A DNA stretch of 64,000 nt from Bifidobacterium sp. ESL0800 (GTDB taxonomy: Bacteria; Actinomycetota; Actinomycetes; Actinomycetales; Bifidobacteriaceae): positions 1-64,000 of the forward strand of contig NZ_CP113913.1 of the NCBI RefSeq assembly GCF_029395355.1, written 5' to 3'. This document shows, in pieces, positions 27,412 through 39,088 of this stretch. Both the position numbers and the translations under genes were made by a program. The number at the start of each line of letters is the position of its first letter. Position 1 is the stretch's first letter. A model generated the notes under the pieces. That model worked only from the letters and a program-made list of their open reading frames with translations. It did not search any database and had not been told where the DNA came from.

Positions 27412-28776
27412 ATGCTGAATATTATGGAGGTCCGCGAGACCAATGCGATGATTGAGCAGGAAAAGCTCGACGTGCGTACGATTACCATGGGCATTTCGTT
27501 GCTCGATTGCGCCGCCGCCGACGTGGATACGGTCTGTGACAACATCTACCGCAAAATTACCGACAAAGCGCGCGATCTCGTGAAGGTCGGCAAGGCCATC
27601 GAACGCGACTTCGGCATCCCCATCGTCAACAAGCGCATCACCGTCACCCCGATCGCGCTTGTAGGGGCCAGCTCCTGCCATTCGCCCGCTGATTTCGTCA
27701 ACATCGCCCATGCGCTCGACCGTGCGGCCAAGGAGGTCGGCGTCGATCTTATCGGTGGATACTCGGCACTGGTTTCCAAATCGATGACACCGGCCGAACG
27801 CATGCTCATCGAATCGATCCCGCAGGCATTGTCGCAAACCGATATCGTCTGTTCGTCGGTCAACGTCGGCTCCACCAAAACCGGCATCGATATGGATGCC
27901 GTCGAACTGCTCGGGCACGTCATCAAAGACACCGCCTACGCCACGCGTGAGACCGACAGCGACGGATGCACCAAATTCGTGGCCTTCTGCAACGCCCCCG
28001 ACGACAACCCGTTCATGGCCGGCGGTTTCCACGGCGTCACCGAAGGCGACGTGGTCGTCAACGTCGGCGTCTCCGGACCCGGCGTGGTCTCGCGTGCGCT
28101 CGATGCCGCCAAAGGCAAAGACTTCGAATTCCTGTGTGAGACCATCAAACGCACCGCCTTCAAGATCACCCGTGTAGGCCAGCTGGTCGCCCAAGAGGCC
28201 TCAAAGCAGCTCGGCGTGCCCTTCGGCATCATTGATCTGTCGCTGGCACCCACCGCGGCCGTCGGTGACTCGGTCGGCGAAGTGCTTGAGAAGATCGGGC
28301 TTGACCAGGTCGGCGCCCCCGGCACCACCGCGGCGCTCGCGATGCTCAACGATCAGGTCAAGAAGGGCGGCATCATGGCCTCTTCGTACGTCGGCGGGCT
28401 CTCCGGCGCGTTCATTCCGGTCTCTGAGGACAAGAACATGATCGACGCGGCCGCTTCCGGATGCCTGAAGATCGAAAAGCTTGAGGCGATGACCTGCGTC
28501 TGCTCGGTCGGCCTCGACATGATCGCCATTCCGGGGGAGACGACCGCTTCCACGATTTCCGGCATGATCGCCGACGAGGCCGCCATCGGCATGGTCAACC
28601 AGAAGACCACCGCCGTGCGCGTGATTCCCGTTTACGGCAAGAGTGTCGGCGAAGTCGCCAATTTCGGCGGCCTGATGGGTTATGCTCCGATCATCCCCGT
28701 CAACCAGACCTCGTGTGAGGCGTTCGTCACCCGTGGCGGCCGCATTCCCGCCCCGATCCACAGTTTCAAGAACTGA
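27412..28776 (+). CDS. UPF0210 / PFL-family protein
   Basis: 454 residues, cytosolic. Strong similarity to the UPF0210 family (PFL_4834-like): [20 protein letters not shown] near the start, GISLLDCAA, ...[36 protein letters not shown] and [17 protein letters not shown] at the C-terminus. Function not established; distant relation to glycyl-radical-enzyme folds has been proposed for the family. Partner of the upstream ACT protein. ATG 27412 is chosen after GAGAGGCAA; a second ATG lies at 27424. Confidence 0.92.
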   Translation: MLNIMEVRETNAMIEQEKLDVRTITMGISLLDCAAADVDTVCDNIYRKITDKARDLVKVGKAIERDFGIPIVNKRITVTPIALVGASSCHSPADFVNIAHALDRAAKEVGVDLIGGYSALVSKSMTPAERMLIESIPQALSQTDIVCSSVNVGSTKTGIDMDAVELLGHVIKDTAYATRETDSDGCTKFVAFCNAPDDNPFMAGGFHGVTEGDVVVNVGVSGPGVVSRALDAAKGKDFEFLCETIKRTAFKITRVGQLVAQEASKQLGVPFGIIDLSLAPTAAVGDSVGEVLEKIGLDQVGAPGTTAALAMLNDQVKKGGIMASSYVGGLSGAFIPVSEDKNMIDAAASGCLKIEKLEAMTCVCSVGLDMIAIPGETTASTISGMIADEAAIGMVNQKTTAVRVIPVYGKSVGEVANFGGLMGYAPIIPVNQTSCEAFVTRGGRIPAPIHSFKN

Positions 28777-28800
28777 ATCTCCAAACACAGCATCTGTTCA

Positions 28801-28909
28801 TGCTATAAATAAGCCACTCAGAAACTGTGAGTGGCTCAAATATGATGCAAATATAAAAATGCGCCATATTTGAGCCGGTAGTTGATGGTCAACGGCTTAT
28901 TTATGGCGC
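28801..28909. repeat. Alternating palindromes, 61-bp period (convergent gap before trmL)
   Basis: Four arms: ATAAATAAGCC (28805-28815), GGCTCAAATATG (28833-28844), CATATTTGAGCC (28865-28876), GGCTTATTTATG (28894-28905). Left arms are 61 bp apart (by their GCC ends), right arms 61 bp. The inner two and outer two pair perfectly, so a four-branched fold is possible. In the simpler reading 28861-28909 is a trmL terminator (minus strand, T-rich tail) and 28812-28836 a terminator for the UPF0210 gene. Confidence 0.8.
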
Positions 28910-28980
28910 AAAATTGGGATGAGAGACCCGGGGATTAGGCGACCGGACCGGGGCTGCCTGAGGGGCCGGGAGCGGGAGGG

Positions 28981-29649
28981 CTACTCTCCGCCTTTGAATC
29001 CCAGCTGCCGCCACGCCTCATAGATGGCGATGGAGGCGCAGTTGGTGAGGTTGAGGGAGCGCAGCGAAGGCCGCATCGGCAGACGCACCTGCTCGGCGAC
29101 GTGAGGGCCTTCCATGATGTCCATAGGATCGGGGATGTTGCCCGGCTCCGGGCCGAACAGCAGAATGTCGGTCGGGCGGTACTGCACGTCGGTATAGAGC
29201 TTGGTGGCGTGCGCGGTGAACGCGATGATACGCGAGTTGGGCATGGAGCGCACCAGGTCGTCGAAGTCGGGGTGCAGCACGACGTGGGCCATGTCGTGGT
29301 AATCCAGCCCGGCGCGGCGCAGCTTGGTGTCCTTCAAATTGAAGCCGAGCGGCTCGATCAGGTGCAGGATCGTGCCGGTCACGGCGCACAGGCGGATGGC
29401 GGAGCCGGTGTTGCCGGGGATGCGCGGGGAGTAGTAGCACAGGTGCGGCGTCACCGTCTTGGCCTCGCTGGCGTCCTTGGCGCTCATCATCGCGTCGACC
29501 ACGCTGATCGGATTGCCGTGTGCGTCGGTCACGAGCTCGTCCGGCCCGTAATTGGACTTGCGATAGCCGTACTCGTACATATCGGTGACTTTGTTCTCGG
29601 GATTCTCAGATTTGCCGGCGTTTCCGGCCGTTTTCGCTGTGTCTGTCAT
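28981..29649 (-). CDS. trmL: tRNA (cytidine/uridine-34-2'-O)-methyltransferase, TrmL-like
   Basis: 222 residues. A SpoU-class (SPOUT) methyltransferase: LCYYSPRIPGNTGSAIRLCAVTGTILHLIEPLGF, LDYHDMA, LLFGPEPGNIPD (SAM loop) and MRPSLRSLNLTNCASIAIYEAWRQLGF (knot region). It should methylate the wobble-base ribose of leucine tRNAs. About 65 N-terminal residues precede the fold, longer than in E. coli TrmL; the true start could be a later Met (for instance MYEYGYRK at residue 24). Convergent with the UPF0210 gene and divergent from mutY. Confidence 0.9.
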   Translation of the reverse strand: MTDTAKTAGNAGKSENPENKVTDMYEYGYRKSNYGPDELVTDAHGNPISVVDAMMSAKDASEAKTVTPHLCYYSPRIPGNTGSAIRLCAVTGTILHLIEPLGFNLKDTKLRRAGLDYHDMAHVVLHPDFDDLVRSMPNSRIIAFTAHATKLYTDVQYRPTDILLFGPEPGNIPDPMDIMEGPHVAEQVRLPMRPSLRSLNLTNCASIAIYEAWRQLGFKGGE

Positions 29650-29814
29650 GGTTCAAAACTATCCCCGCGAAGCGACACCGGGTGATCGGTGTGAAGGATA
29701 TCGGAACAGGACCATGCGGCGGATGGCGTATTGGACTTGCCCCGGAAGTCAGGGCAATGATGATATCTCGGCTTATACGGCAGGCGGCGCGAACTGTATC
29801 GGCGTCAGGGCACA

Positions 29815-30840
29815 ATGGTTCGGATGGCTCAGAACGATATTGATATGACGGAATCCAGAGAAACCACGCGAGAAACGAACGCCGGTTCATTCGTCACGTC
29901 CGAGAATCCGCATGAGGGGATCGAGGGTTTCGGCGCCTGTGAACTCGAGACGATGAAGCAGGAGCTGTTCGCTTGGTGGAGCGAAAACGCGCGCGACCTG
30001 CCGTGGCGATTTGGCCGTACGACGCCTTGGGGCATTCTGATTTCAGAGGTGATGAGCCAGCAGACGCAGATGAGCCGCGTGGTGCAATACTGGACCGATT
30101 GGATGGAGGTCTGGCCGGATGCCGCAAGCCTGGCGAAGGCGAGCGCCGCCGAGGTCATCACCGCGTGGGGCAGGCTTGGCTATCCGCGTCGCGCGCTGCG
30201 GCTTCAGGAATGCGCGAAGGCCGTCGCCGAACAATATCACAACGAGCTTCCGAAAACGTACGATGAGCTGGTCGCGCTTCCCGGCATCGGCGACTACACG
30301 GCCAGCGCGGTGATGAGTTTTGCGTTCGGGCGTCGCATCGCCGTGCTCGACACCAACGTTCGCCGTGTGCTCTGGCGCACGTTCAAAGGCGAGGAATCCT
30401 TCGGCGGTGCCACGAAACCCGCGGAACGCGAGCTGGCCAACGCCGTCCTGCCGCAAGACCCGAAGGAGAGCGTGACATGGAACGAAGCGCTGATCGAGCT
30501 GGGCGCGCTGGTCTGCACCGCCAAGAATCCCAAGATCGACGAGGACCCGTGGGCCGCCCACAGCCGTTTCTACGCCGCCGGTTGCCCGCATATGGGCGAG
30601 AAGCGCACACGTCCGCGCCAGAGCTTCAAGGGCACCAACCGACAGGTGCGGGGTATCGTTCTGAACGCCTTGCGCGCGCTTTCGGGTACGGAATCCGGAG
30701 ATAAAGCCGCGTCGCTTTCGCGCGGCGATGTCGAAAAACTCTGGGACGATCACATTCAGCTGGACGCTTGCATCGCCAGCCTCGACGAAGACGGTCTCAT
30801 AGAAATCGGTCCGAACGGTTCGTTGCATCTGCCGCGTTGA
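29815..30840 (+). CDS. mutY: A/G-specific adenine glycosylase MutY lacking a complete Fe-S site
   Basis: Removes adenine opposite 8-oxoguanine. 341 residues. Catalytic Glu78 (ISEVMSQQTQ), HhH LPGIGDYTASAV, and Asp179 (VLDTNVRR) are present. The cluster motif C-x6-C-x2-C-x5-C is broken: Cys234 is present but positions 241, 244 and 250 are Ile, Asp and Ser. After the catalytic domain comes FKGTNRQVRGIVLNALR, as in other actinobacterial MutYs, without the C-terminal Nudix-like domain. The start is uncertain among ATG 29815, 29824 and 29845; the first 45 residues are not conserved-looking. Confidence 0.9.
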   Translation: MVRMAQNDIDMTESRETTRETNAGSFVTSENPHEGIEGFGACELETMKQELFAWWSENARDLPWRFGRTTPWGILISEVMSQQTQMSRVVQYWTDWMEVWPDAASLAKASAAEVITAWGRLGYPRRALRLQECAKAVAEQYHNELPKTYDELVALPGIGDYTASAVMSFAFGRRIAVLDTNVRRVLWRTFKGEESFGGATKPAERELANAVLPQDPKESVTWNEALIELGALVCTAKNPKIDEDPWAAHSRFYAAGCPHMGEKRTRPRQSFKGTNRQVRGIVLNALRALSGTESGDKAASLSRGDVEKLWDDHIQLDACIASLDEDGLIEIGPNGSLHLPR

Positions 30841-30996
30841 GGCGTCGATGGTCGGTGTCGTCGGCCCGTTCACCTTTGATGCGTCATGTTGGCTGGTGCA
30901 ACGGAACTATAGGGCGGCGAAGCCGTCATGTGTTTCTTCTCGTTGGAAAGTATCGGTAGGCGCCTGAATTCAGCAAGGTCGTTTACACTTGAAGGT

Positions 30997-31749
30997 ATGA
31001 CCACTCAGCAACCGCAGAAGCGCCGGGGAAAGCGCAAGACAACCAAGGAGATGCAGCGCGTCTATCTGCGCCGCCGCATCGTCGTGGGCGTGGTTGCGCT
31101 GGCGCTTCTGGCGTTGATCGGGTTCGGTATCTACAAACTCGCGACCAGCGTCTTCGCGACCTATCATGATCACGGCGGGGCGGCGGCTTCGAACTCGTCC
31201 GTTTCCGGCCATCACAAGAAGGCCGCATCTTCCAAGAAATCCGATAATAGCAATAATCAGGATAAGGCCAACCAAAGCAGTGTAAAGAAATGCGGCGCCA
31301 AGGACGTGAAGCTTGAACTGACTCCGGTCTCGCAAAGTGTCGGGGTTGGCGGAACGCTTGATTTCAAGGCGACCATCCGCTATGAAGGCGGCGATTCCTG
31401 CCTGGTCGACGCCTCGAACGCTTCACGCATCCTTACGATTTCCAACGTTTCCGGTTCGGAGTCGTCTTCCGACGCTGGTGCGGATTCAGGCGACGGCAAG
31501 ACGAAGAGCGGCCAAGGCAATGGTGTCGTCTGGAGTTCGGCCGTTTGCCCTGCGGATCCGCGCAATCTCTTGATGGCCAAGGGGGACAAGGACGTGCAGA
31601 AAATCACCTGGCCGGCCGACAGCACCGGATCCACTTGCGTTCCCGACGAGCAGCTTCCGCGTGTGGAACGCGGCACGTATCTGGCCCAGCTGCGGCTCAA
31701 AGACCATCCGGGCGTGAAAAGCGAGAAAGTTCCGATTACCGTCGAGTAA
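30997..31749 (+). CDS. Membrane-anchored extracytoplasmic protein of unknown function
   Basis: 250 residues. A very basic cytoplasmic tail (KRRGKRKTTKEMQRVYLRRR) is followed by one membrane segment at about 28-48 and a Ser/Lys/Asn-rich linker. The outer domain (about 95-250) starts with VKKCGAKDVKLELTPVSQSV and has an immunoglobulin-like beta pattern ending in VERGTYLAQLRLKD...VPITVE, with two Cys pairs plausible as disulfides. I do not recognise a family. GAAGGT lies 5 nt before ATG 30997. Confidence 0.75.
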   Translation: MTTQQPQKRRGKRKTTKEMQRVYLRRRIVVGVVALALLALIGFGIYKLATSVFATYHDHGGAAASNSSVSGHHKKAASSKKSDNSNNQDKANQSSVKKCGAKDVKLELTPVSQSVGVGGTLDFKATIRYEGGDSCLVDASNASRILTISNVSGSESSSDAGADSGDGKTKSGQGNGVVWSSAVCPADPRNLLMAKGDKDVQKITWPADSTGSTCVPDEQLPRVERGTYLAQLRLKDHPGVKSEKVPITVE

Positions 31750-31897
31750 GCGGACAAGTAAGCAAACAGGGCGTCGAACAGCAGGGAAGGCTGTCGCTTC
31801 CGAAATCCAGAAATCCCGAACAACCGCGCAGACTGTGTCTTCGGGAATCCCGAATAATACCCGAGTTTTCCAATATGCCCGGGTTCTCAAATGATTC

Positions 31898-33064
31898 CTA
31901 TACGATGGAGTCCCTGAAGTACTTGTTCATCCTGTTGATGAGCAGCCGCACTTTGGCGCCCTTGAGCCGCGTGTAGTTGCCCCTGGAGTCCTCAAGCTGG
32001 GCGACGCCGGAATGGGGGCCGAGCGGCAGAATCGTGCCGTATGGCCTGAAGACGAACCTGAAGGTGCGTCCGCCTTGCATCAGCGAAAGCACATTGGCGG
32101 CGGCACAATCCGCTTGCTGAATGGCGAGCTGGGCGCTGGCCGGGTAGACGCGGCCGTTTTGCGGGTTCGGCACGGCGGAAACATCTCCGATCACGAATTC
32201 GCGTGGCCAGCCGCCGTCGGCCTCCACCACCGATAGGTCGTCGCGCACGATGACGCGGCTGAATTTCTGGGCATAGCCGGAAACCGGAACGACCTGGCTG
32301 CCTCGGATTCCCGTCGCCCAGACGATGGTGTTGGCGTGGAAAGTCTGATTGCCGACGAAGACGGCTCCCGGCTCCACGTGCGTGACGCGCGAATTGGCGT
32401 GGAAGACAACGCCTCTGCTGCCCAGATACTCCATGATCCATTCGGTGAGTTTCGGGTCGAAACGGTACAGCGGTTTGGGATTGGAGGCGAAGCAGTGGAC
32501 CTCCATGCGTTCGGCCGGTACACCGAATTGTTTCGCGAGGCCGGGAAGCTGGTAGAGCAGCGCGGCCATGAACGCGACGGCCGAGAACCCGTCTCCGCAC
32601 ACCGCGATACGCAGGTCGTACGGGTTTTGGCTGAGGTGGTAATCCGTGAGCACCCGCTCGATGTGACTTCGTGCGCTCATCGCGTCGTTGAGGGTGATCA
32701 GAGGCAGGACGTTGCCGGTGGCTCCCGGAACGTCGGGCGTGGAGGACGCCCCGCCCAGTGCGTTGATCAGGTAGTCGTAGAATACCAGTCCGTTGCGGCG
32801 CAGCTCAACGGCTCGGATGTCGTGGTCGATCCTCGTCACCTCGTCGATGACGACGGTGACTCCGGGATTGACCGTTTCGCGAAGATTGAAGCTGATTTCG
32901 GACGGGTCGGTTCTGCCGACGGCCACTTCATGAAGCCGTGCGGTGTCGTAATGGTAAGGGTCCCTGTTGACCAGCATTATTTCCGCGTTGGGGTTCTGGG
33001 CGACGAGCTGCTTTACTGCGTGTAGGCCCGCGTAACCTGCGCCAAGTACCATGATTCTTCTCAT
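31898..33064 (-). CDS. FAD-dependent NAD(P)H oxidoreductase (NDH-2 type)
   Basis: 388 residues. N-terminal Rossmann motif VLGAGYAGLHAVKQL, second dinucleotide motif IAVCGDGFSAVAF, and the FAD-binding GDVSAVPNPQNGRVYPASAQLAIQQ. This is the type II NADH dehydrogenase pattern. Bifidobacteria lack a full respiratory chain, so the likely role is NADH oxidation to oxygen or quinone, as in oxygen defence (inference). The C-terminal membrane-binding helix is short. GGAAGAG lies just upstream of ATG 33064. Convergent with the membrane-anchored protein gene. Confidence 0.85.
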   Translation of the reverse strand: MRRIMVLGAGYAGLHAVKQLVAQNPNAEIMLVNRDPYHYDTARLHEVAVGRTDPSEISFNLRETVNPGVTVVIDEVTRIDHDIRAVELRRNGLVFYDYLINALGGASSTPDVPGATGNVLPLITLNDAMSARSHIERVLTDYHLSQNPYDLRIAVCGDGFSAVAFMAALLYQLPGLAKQFGVPAERMEVHCFASNPKPLYRFDPKLTEWIMEYLGSRGVVFHANSRVTHVEPGAVFVGNQTFHANTIVWATGIRGSQVVPVSGYAQKFSRVIVRDDLSVVEADGGWPREFVIGDVSAVPNPQNGRVYPASAQLAIQQADCAAANVLSLMQGGRTFRFVFRPYGTILPLGPHSGVAQLEDSRGNYTRLKGAKVRLLINRMNKYFRDSIV

Positions 33065-33293
33065 GAGCTCTTCCGATGCAATCTAGAATTCTCAGTAACA
33101 ACCGCTTAATATCATATGTAATCTTACTATGATACGCGAAGTTTCCAAGACGACAACGCGACCCTGATGGTTCTTGCCCTTTGATCGTGCGGTTATTCGT
33201 CGCTTTATGGGCGTGCTGGTTGTCTCGTCGATTGTGACTGGTGAGCCAACAAAACGTTATCTTTACGATTATTTTTATACGGCACTTTGCAAT

Positions 33294-33351
33294 TTGACAC
33301 ATTGTCAATCTTGGTATTACACTATGAAGACAGAGATTGACAATGTGTCAA
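33294..33351. promoter_or_regulatory. Twin TetR operator and promoter
   Basis: TTGACACATTGTCAATCT (33294-33311) and its exact reverse complement AGATTGACAATGTGTCAA (33334-33351). Each contains a 15-bp dyad (TTGACA-N3-TGTCAA), centres 43 bp apart, about four helical turns. The first TTGACA (33294-33299) also works as -35, with TACACT at 33318-33323 as a possible -10, so bound repressor would cover the promoter. Confidence 0.85.
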
Positions 33352-33416
33352 CGGCATCTATGGGGATGCCGGCGAATGCGGTTTGGCGCCGGCCGTAGAA
33401 GTAAAGGGTTTCAGCG

Positions 33417-34172
33417 ATGAGTACCGTTACAGTGGAGAGCAAGCAGGCGGATACGTTATTGCATTCCGGCATCGAACAAGCGAAAAGCAAACGCGATCAA
33501 ATCGTTCGCGCCGCCCAGGAAATGAGTTTGAAAAAGGGTTTTACCCACATCACCATCAAGGACATCGCCAACAAAGTCGGGATGACCCGCTCGCTGTTTT
33601 ACCATTATTTCAAAAACAAGGATGCCGTGGCCGAAGCGGTTCTCGACGAAGCCGTCGACCGGATTATCGACCGGATCGACACTTGGAACGAGACCAGGCA
33701 AGCGGGCAACGTCGATAAAGCGATGAACGACATCGTTCGCCTGATGCGCGATATCCTGAACGACGAGGGGCCCTTCAGCCAGCATCTGGTCGAATCGGGT
33801 AATGGCGAGCTCTACATACGTTTCGTCGATCAGGTCTCGCAGCGCGTCGCGGACTATATCGAACACACCGCGGCACAGGATTTCGCGCGGTTGCATGGCG
33901 GGCTTCCCGTACGTCATTTGCACGAGACCTTGGCCATGTTGATTTCCGGTTTGATCGCCATCCTGCGTGCGCACCCGGATACGCCAGATGAGACCATCAT
34001 CGAAATCCTGGCGCAGACCCTCCATCTGGAGTCTTATCGCAACTCCCGTGGTTCGCGCTTGGATGCTCCTGCAACTGGGAGTCAATCATCTCAGCCTTCT
34101 TCTCAGCCGTCTCAGCTGTCTAAACGTCTGAAAGAACAACAAGAACAATCAACAACAAAGGAAAGGAAGTAG
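33417..34172 (+). CDS. TetR-family transcription regulator
   Basis: 251 residues. TetR HTH at about 22-70: RDQIVRAAQEMSLKKGFTHI, IKDIANKVGMTRSLFYHYFKNK. The ligand domain shows no family-specific motif; a Ser/Gln-rich tail of about 35 residues ends the protein. Preceded by a twin palindromic operator, so it probably represses itself and the membrane-protein gene 9 bp downstream. AAGGG 8 nt before ATG 33417. Confidence 0.92.
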   Translation: MSTVTVESKQADTLLHSGIEQAKSKRDQIVRAAQEMSLKKGFTHITIKDIANKVGMTRSLFYHYFKNKDAVAEAVLDEAVDRIIDRIDTWNETRQAGNVDKAMNDIVRLMRDILNDEGPFSQHLVESGNGELYIRFVDQVSQRVADYIEHTAAQDFARLHGGLPVRHLHETLAMLISGLIAILRAHPDTPDETIIEILAQTLHLESYRNSRGSRLDAPATGSQSSQPSSQPSQLSKRLKEQQEQSTTKERK

Positions 34173-34181
34173 GTAAGTACC

Positions 34182-35162
34182 ATGTTATTCCAAGTCTATG
34201 GGGGCAATGCCCTGTATCAATGGCTGGGATGGGCGCTGGTTTTCGTGGCCCTTATCGCCGCCAATGAAATCTCCCGACGCAGCAAAGTCGGCGGTCTGCT
34301 GTGCTTCGTGGGTATCCCCGCCGCGCTGACCGTCTATTTCGTCTCCATTTATGTGGGTGCGGCCATGGGCGCCAGCTGGGCCCTGAACAACCCCACCTAC
34401 ACAGAGATGAACGGCTGGTTCCACTACGCCAAGCTCTACGCGGCCACGGCCGGCTGCATCGGCTTCATGATCTTGAAGTACGGCTGGGGCAAACTCGGCA
34501 AGGTCCACTGGTTCAAGTGCTTCCCATTCATCATCGTCGCCATCAACATCCTCATCGCCGTCGTCTCCGATTTCGAATCGGCGTTCCGCGGCTGGGGGAC
34601 CACCTTCGTCTCCAGTGAAGGCGTGACGCTTATGGGCGGCTGGTTCAACGTCTTCAACGGCGTGGCCGGCCTCATCAACATCTTCTGCATGACCGGCTGG
34701 TTCGGCATCTACGCTTCCAAGGGCAAGCAGGACATGCTCTGGCCCGACATGACCTGGGTTTTCATCCTGGCCTACGATCTGTGGAACTTCTGCTACACCT
34801 ACAACTGCCTGCCGACCCACGCCTGGTACTGCGGCCTGGCGCTGCTGCTCGCCCCGACCTTTGCCAACTTCCTGTGGAACAAGGGCGGCTGGATTCAGAA
34901 CAGGGCGGCGACCTTGGCCATGTGGTGCATGTTCGCCCAGGTCTTCCCGCTCTTCCTCGACTCCAAGCACTCCCGTTTCGCGGTGAATTCGGTCAACAAC
35001 TACAACGTCAACCTGGCCGTCTCCGTCGTCGCTCTGGCCGTCAACATCGGCGCGCTCGCCTACATTCTGTACAGGGCGAAGAAGCTGGGTGTCAATCCTT
35101 GGATGAAGGAAGTCTTCAAGGGCACGCGCGACTACGACCAGGCCATGGCCCGCGCCGAGTAA
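34182..35162 (+). CDS. Nine-helix membrane protein (DUF5692-like), TetR-linked
   Basis: 326 residues with about nine hydrophobic segments (near 11-27, 36-57, 82-100, 110-127, 147-175, 184-203, 212-228, 240-257, 275-300). Rich in Trp, Tyr and Phe inside the membrane. It resembles the uncharacterised membrane family I know as DUF5692, but this is from memory. No transporter motif, kinase, or Walker box is visible. Tight coupling to the TetR gene (9 bp) suggests a small-molecule-responsive exporter or membrane enzyme (inference). GGAAG lies upstream of ATG 34182, followed by a terminator hairpin. Confidence 0.75.
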   Translation: MLFQVYGGNALYQWLGWALVFVALIAANEISRRSKVGGLLCFVGIPAALTVYFVSIYVGAAMGASWALNNPTYTEMNGWFHYAKLYAATAGCIGFMILKYGWGKLGKVHWFKCFPFIIVAINILIAVVSDFESAFRGWGTTFVSSEGVTLMGGWFNVFNGVAGLINIFCMTGWFGIYASKGKQDMLWPDMTWVFILAYDLWNFCYTYNCLPTHAWYCGLALLLAPTFANFLWNKGGWIQNRAATLAMWCMFAQVFPLFLDSKHSRFAVNSVNNYNVNLAVSVVALAVNIGALAYILYRAKKLGVNPWMKEVFKGTRDYDQAMARAE

Positions 35163-35181
35163 CTCTGCTCGAACTCAACCG

Positions 35182-35228
35182 CACCCCGATTATTGAACAA
35201 TGGGAATTCTGTTCTGATGATCGGGGTG
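35182..35228 (+). terminator. Terminator after the DUF5692-like gene
   Basis: CACCCCGAT (35182-35190) pairs with ATCGGGGTG (35220-35228), with inner GAACA/TGTTC pairing, followed by TTTC. Confidence 0.75.
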
Positions 35229-35245
35229 TTTCGATGGTGAAATAG

Positions 35246-35275
35246 TTGCTATTTCGTCTTCCTTTCGTGTATAAT
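35246..35275 (+). promoter_or_regulatory. rpoBC promoter
   Basis: TTGCTA (35246-35251), 18 bp, TATAAT (35270-35275). It lies 133 nt before the rpoB start, leaving a long leader. Confidence 0.75.
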
Positions 35276-35407
35276 AGATACTTTGCATAAGGTGTGTCAT
35301 ATTGCGGGCATGCTCTAACGACGAAGCGCCCGCGTAGTGTAGCCGTTTGCGGCGCGTTTCCTCGGTGAAGAATAGACAAAGATCAAGCGAGCGATAAGGA
35401 ACGTCCA

Positions 35408-38974
<3,567 letters not shown>

Positions 38975-39088
38975 AGGCAACGCTTCAACAAACGGCTTGA
39001 GCCTGGGCTTGGCGAATAAGAACACCAAGCCCGGCAGGCCGCCAGAAAATAATCGTGATTGTTATCAATTGGAAGACAGGACAACATA

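Noticed and set aside
33294..33351. A seventh member of the 62-bp array set
   Set aside because: Only two half-sites exist, spaced 43 bp, with a clear operator layout for the TetR gene.
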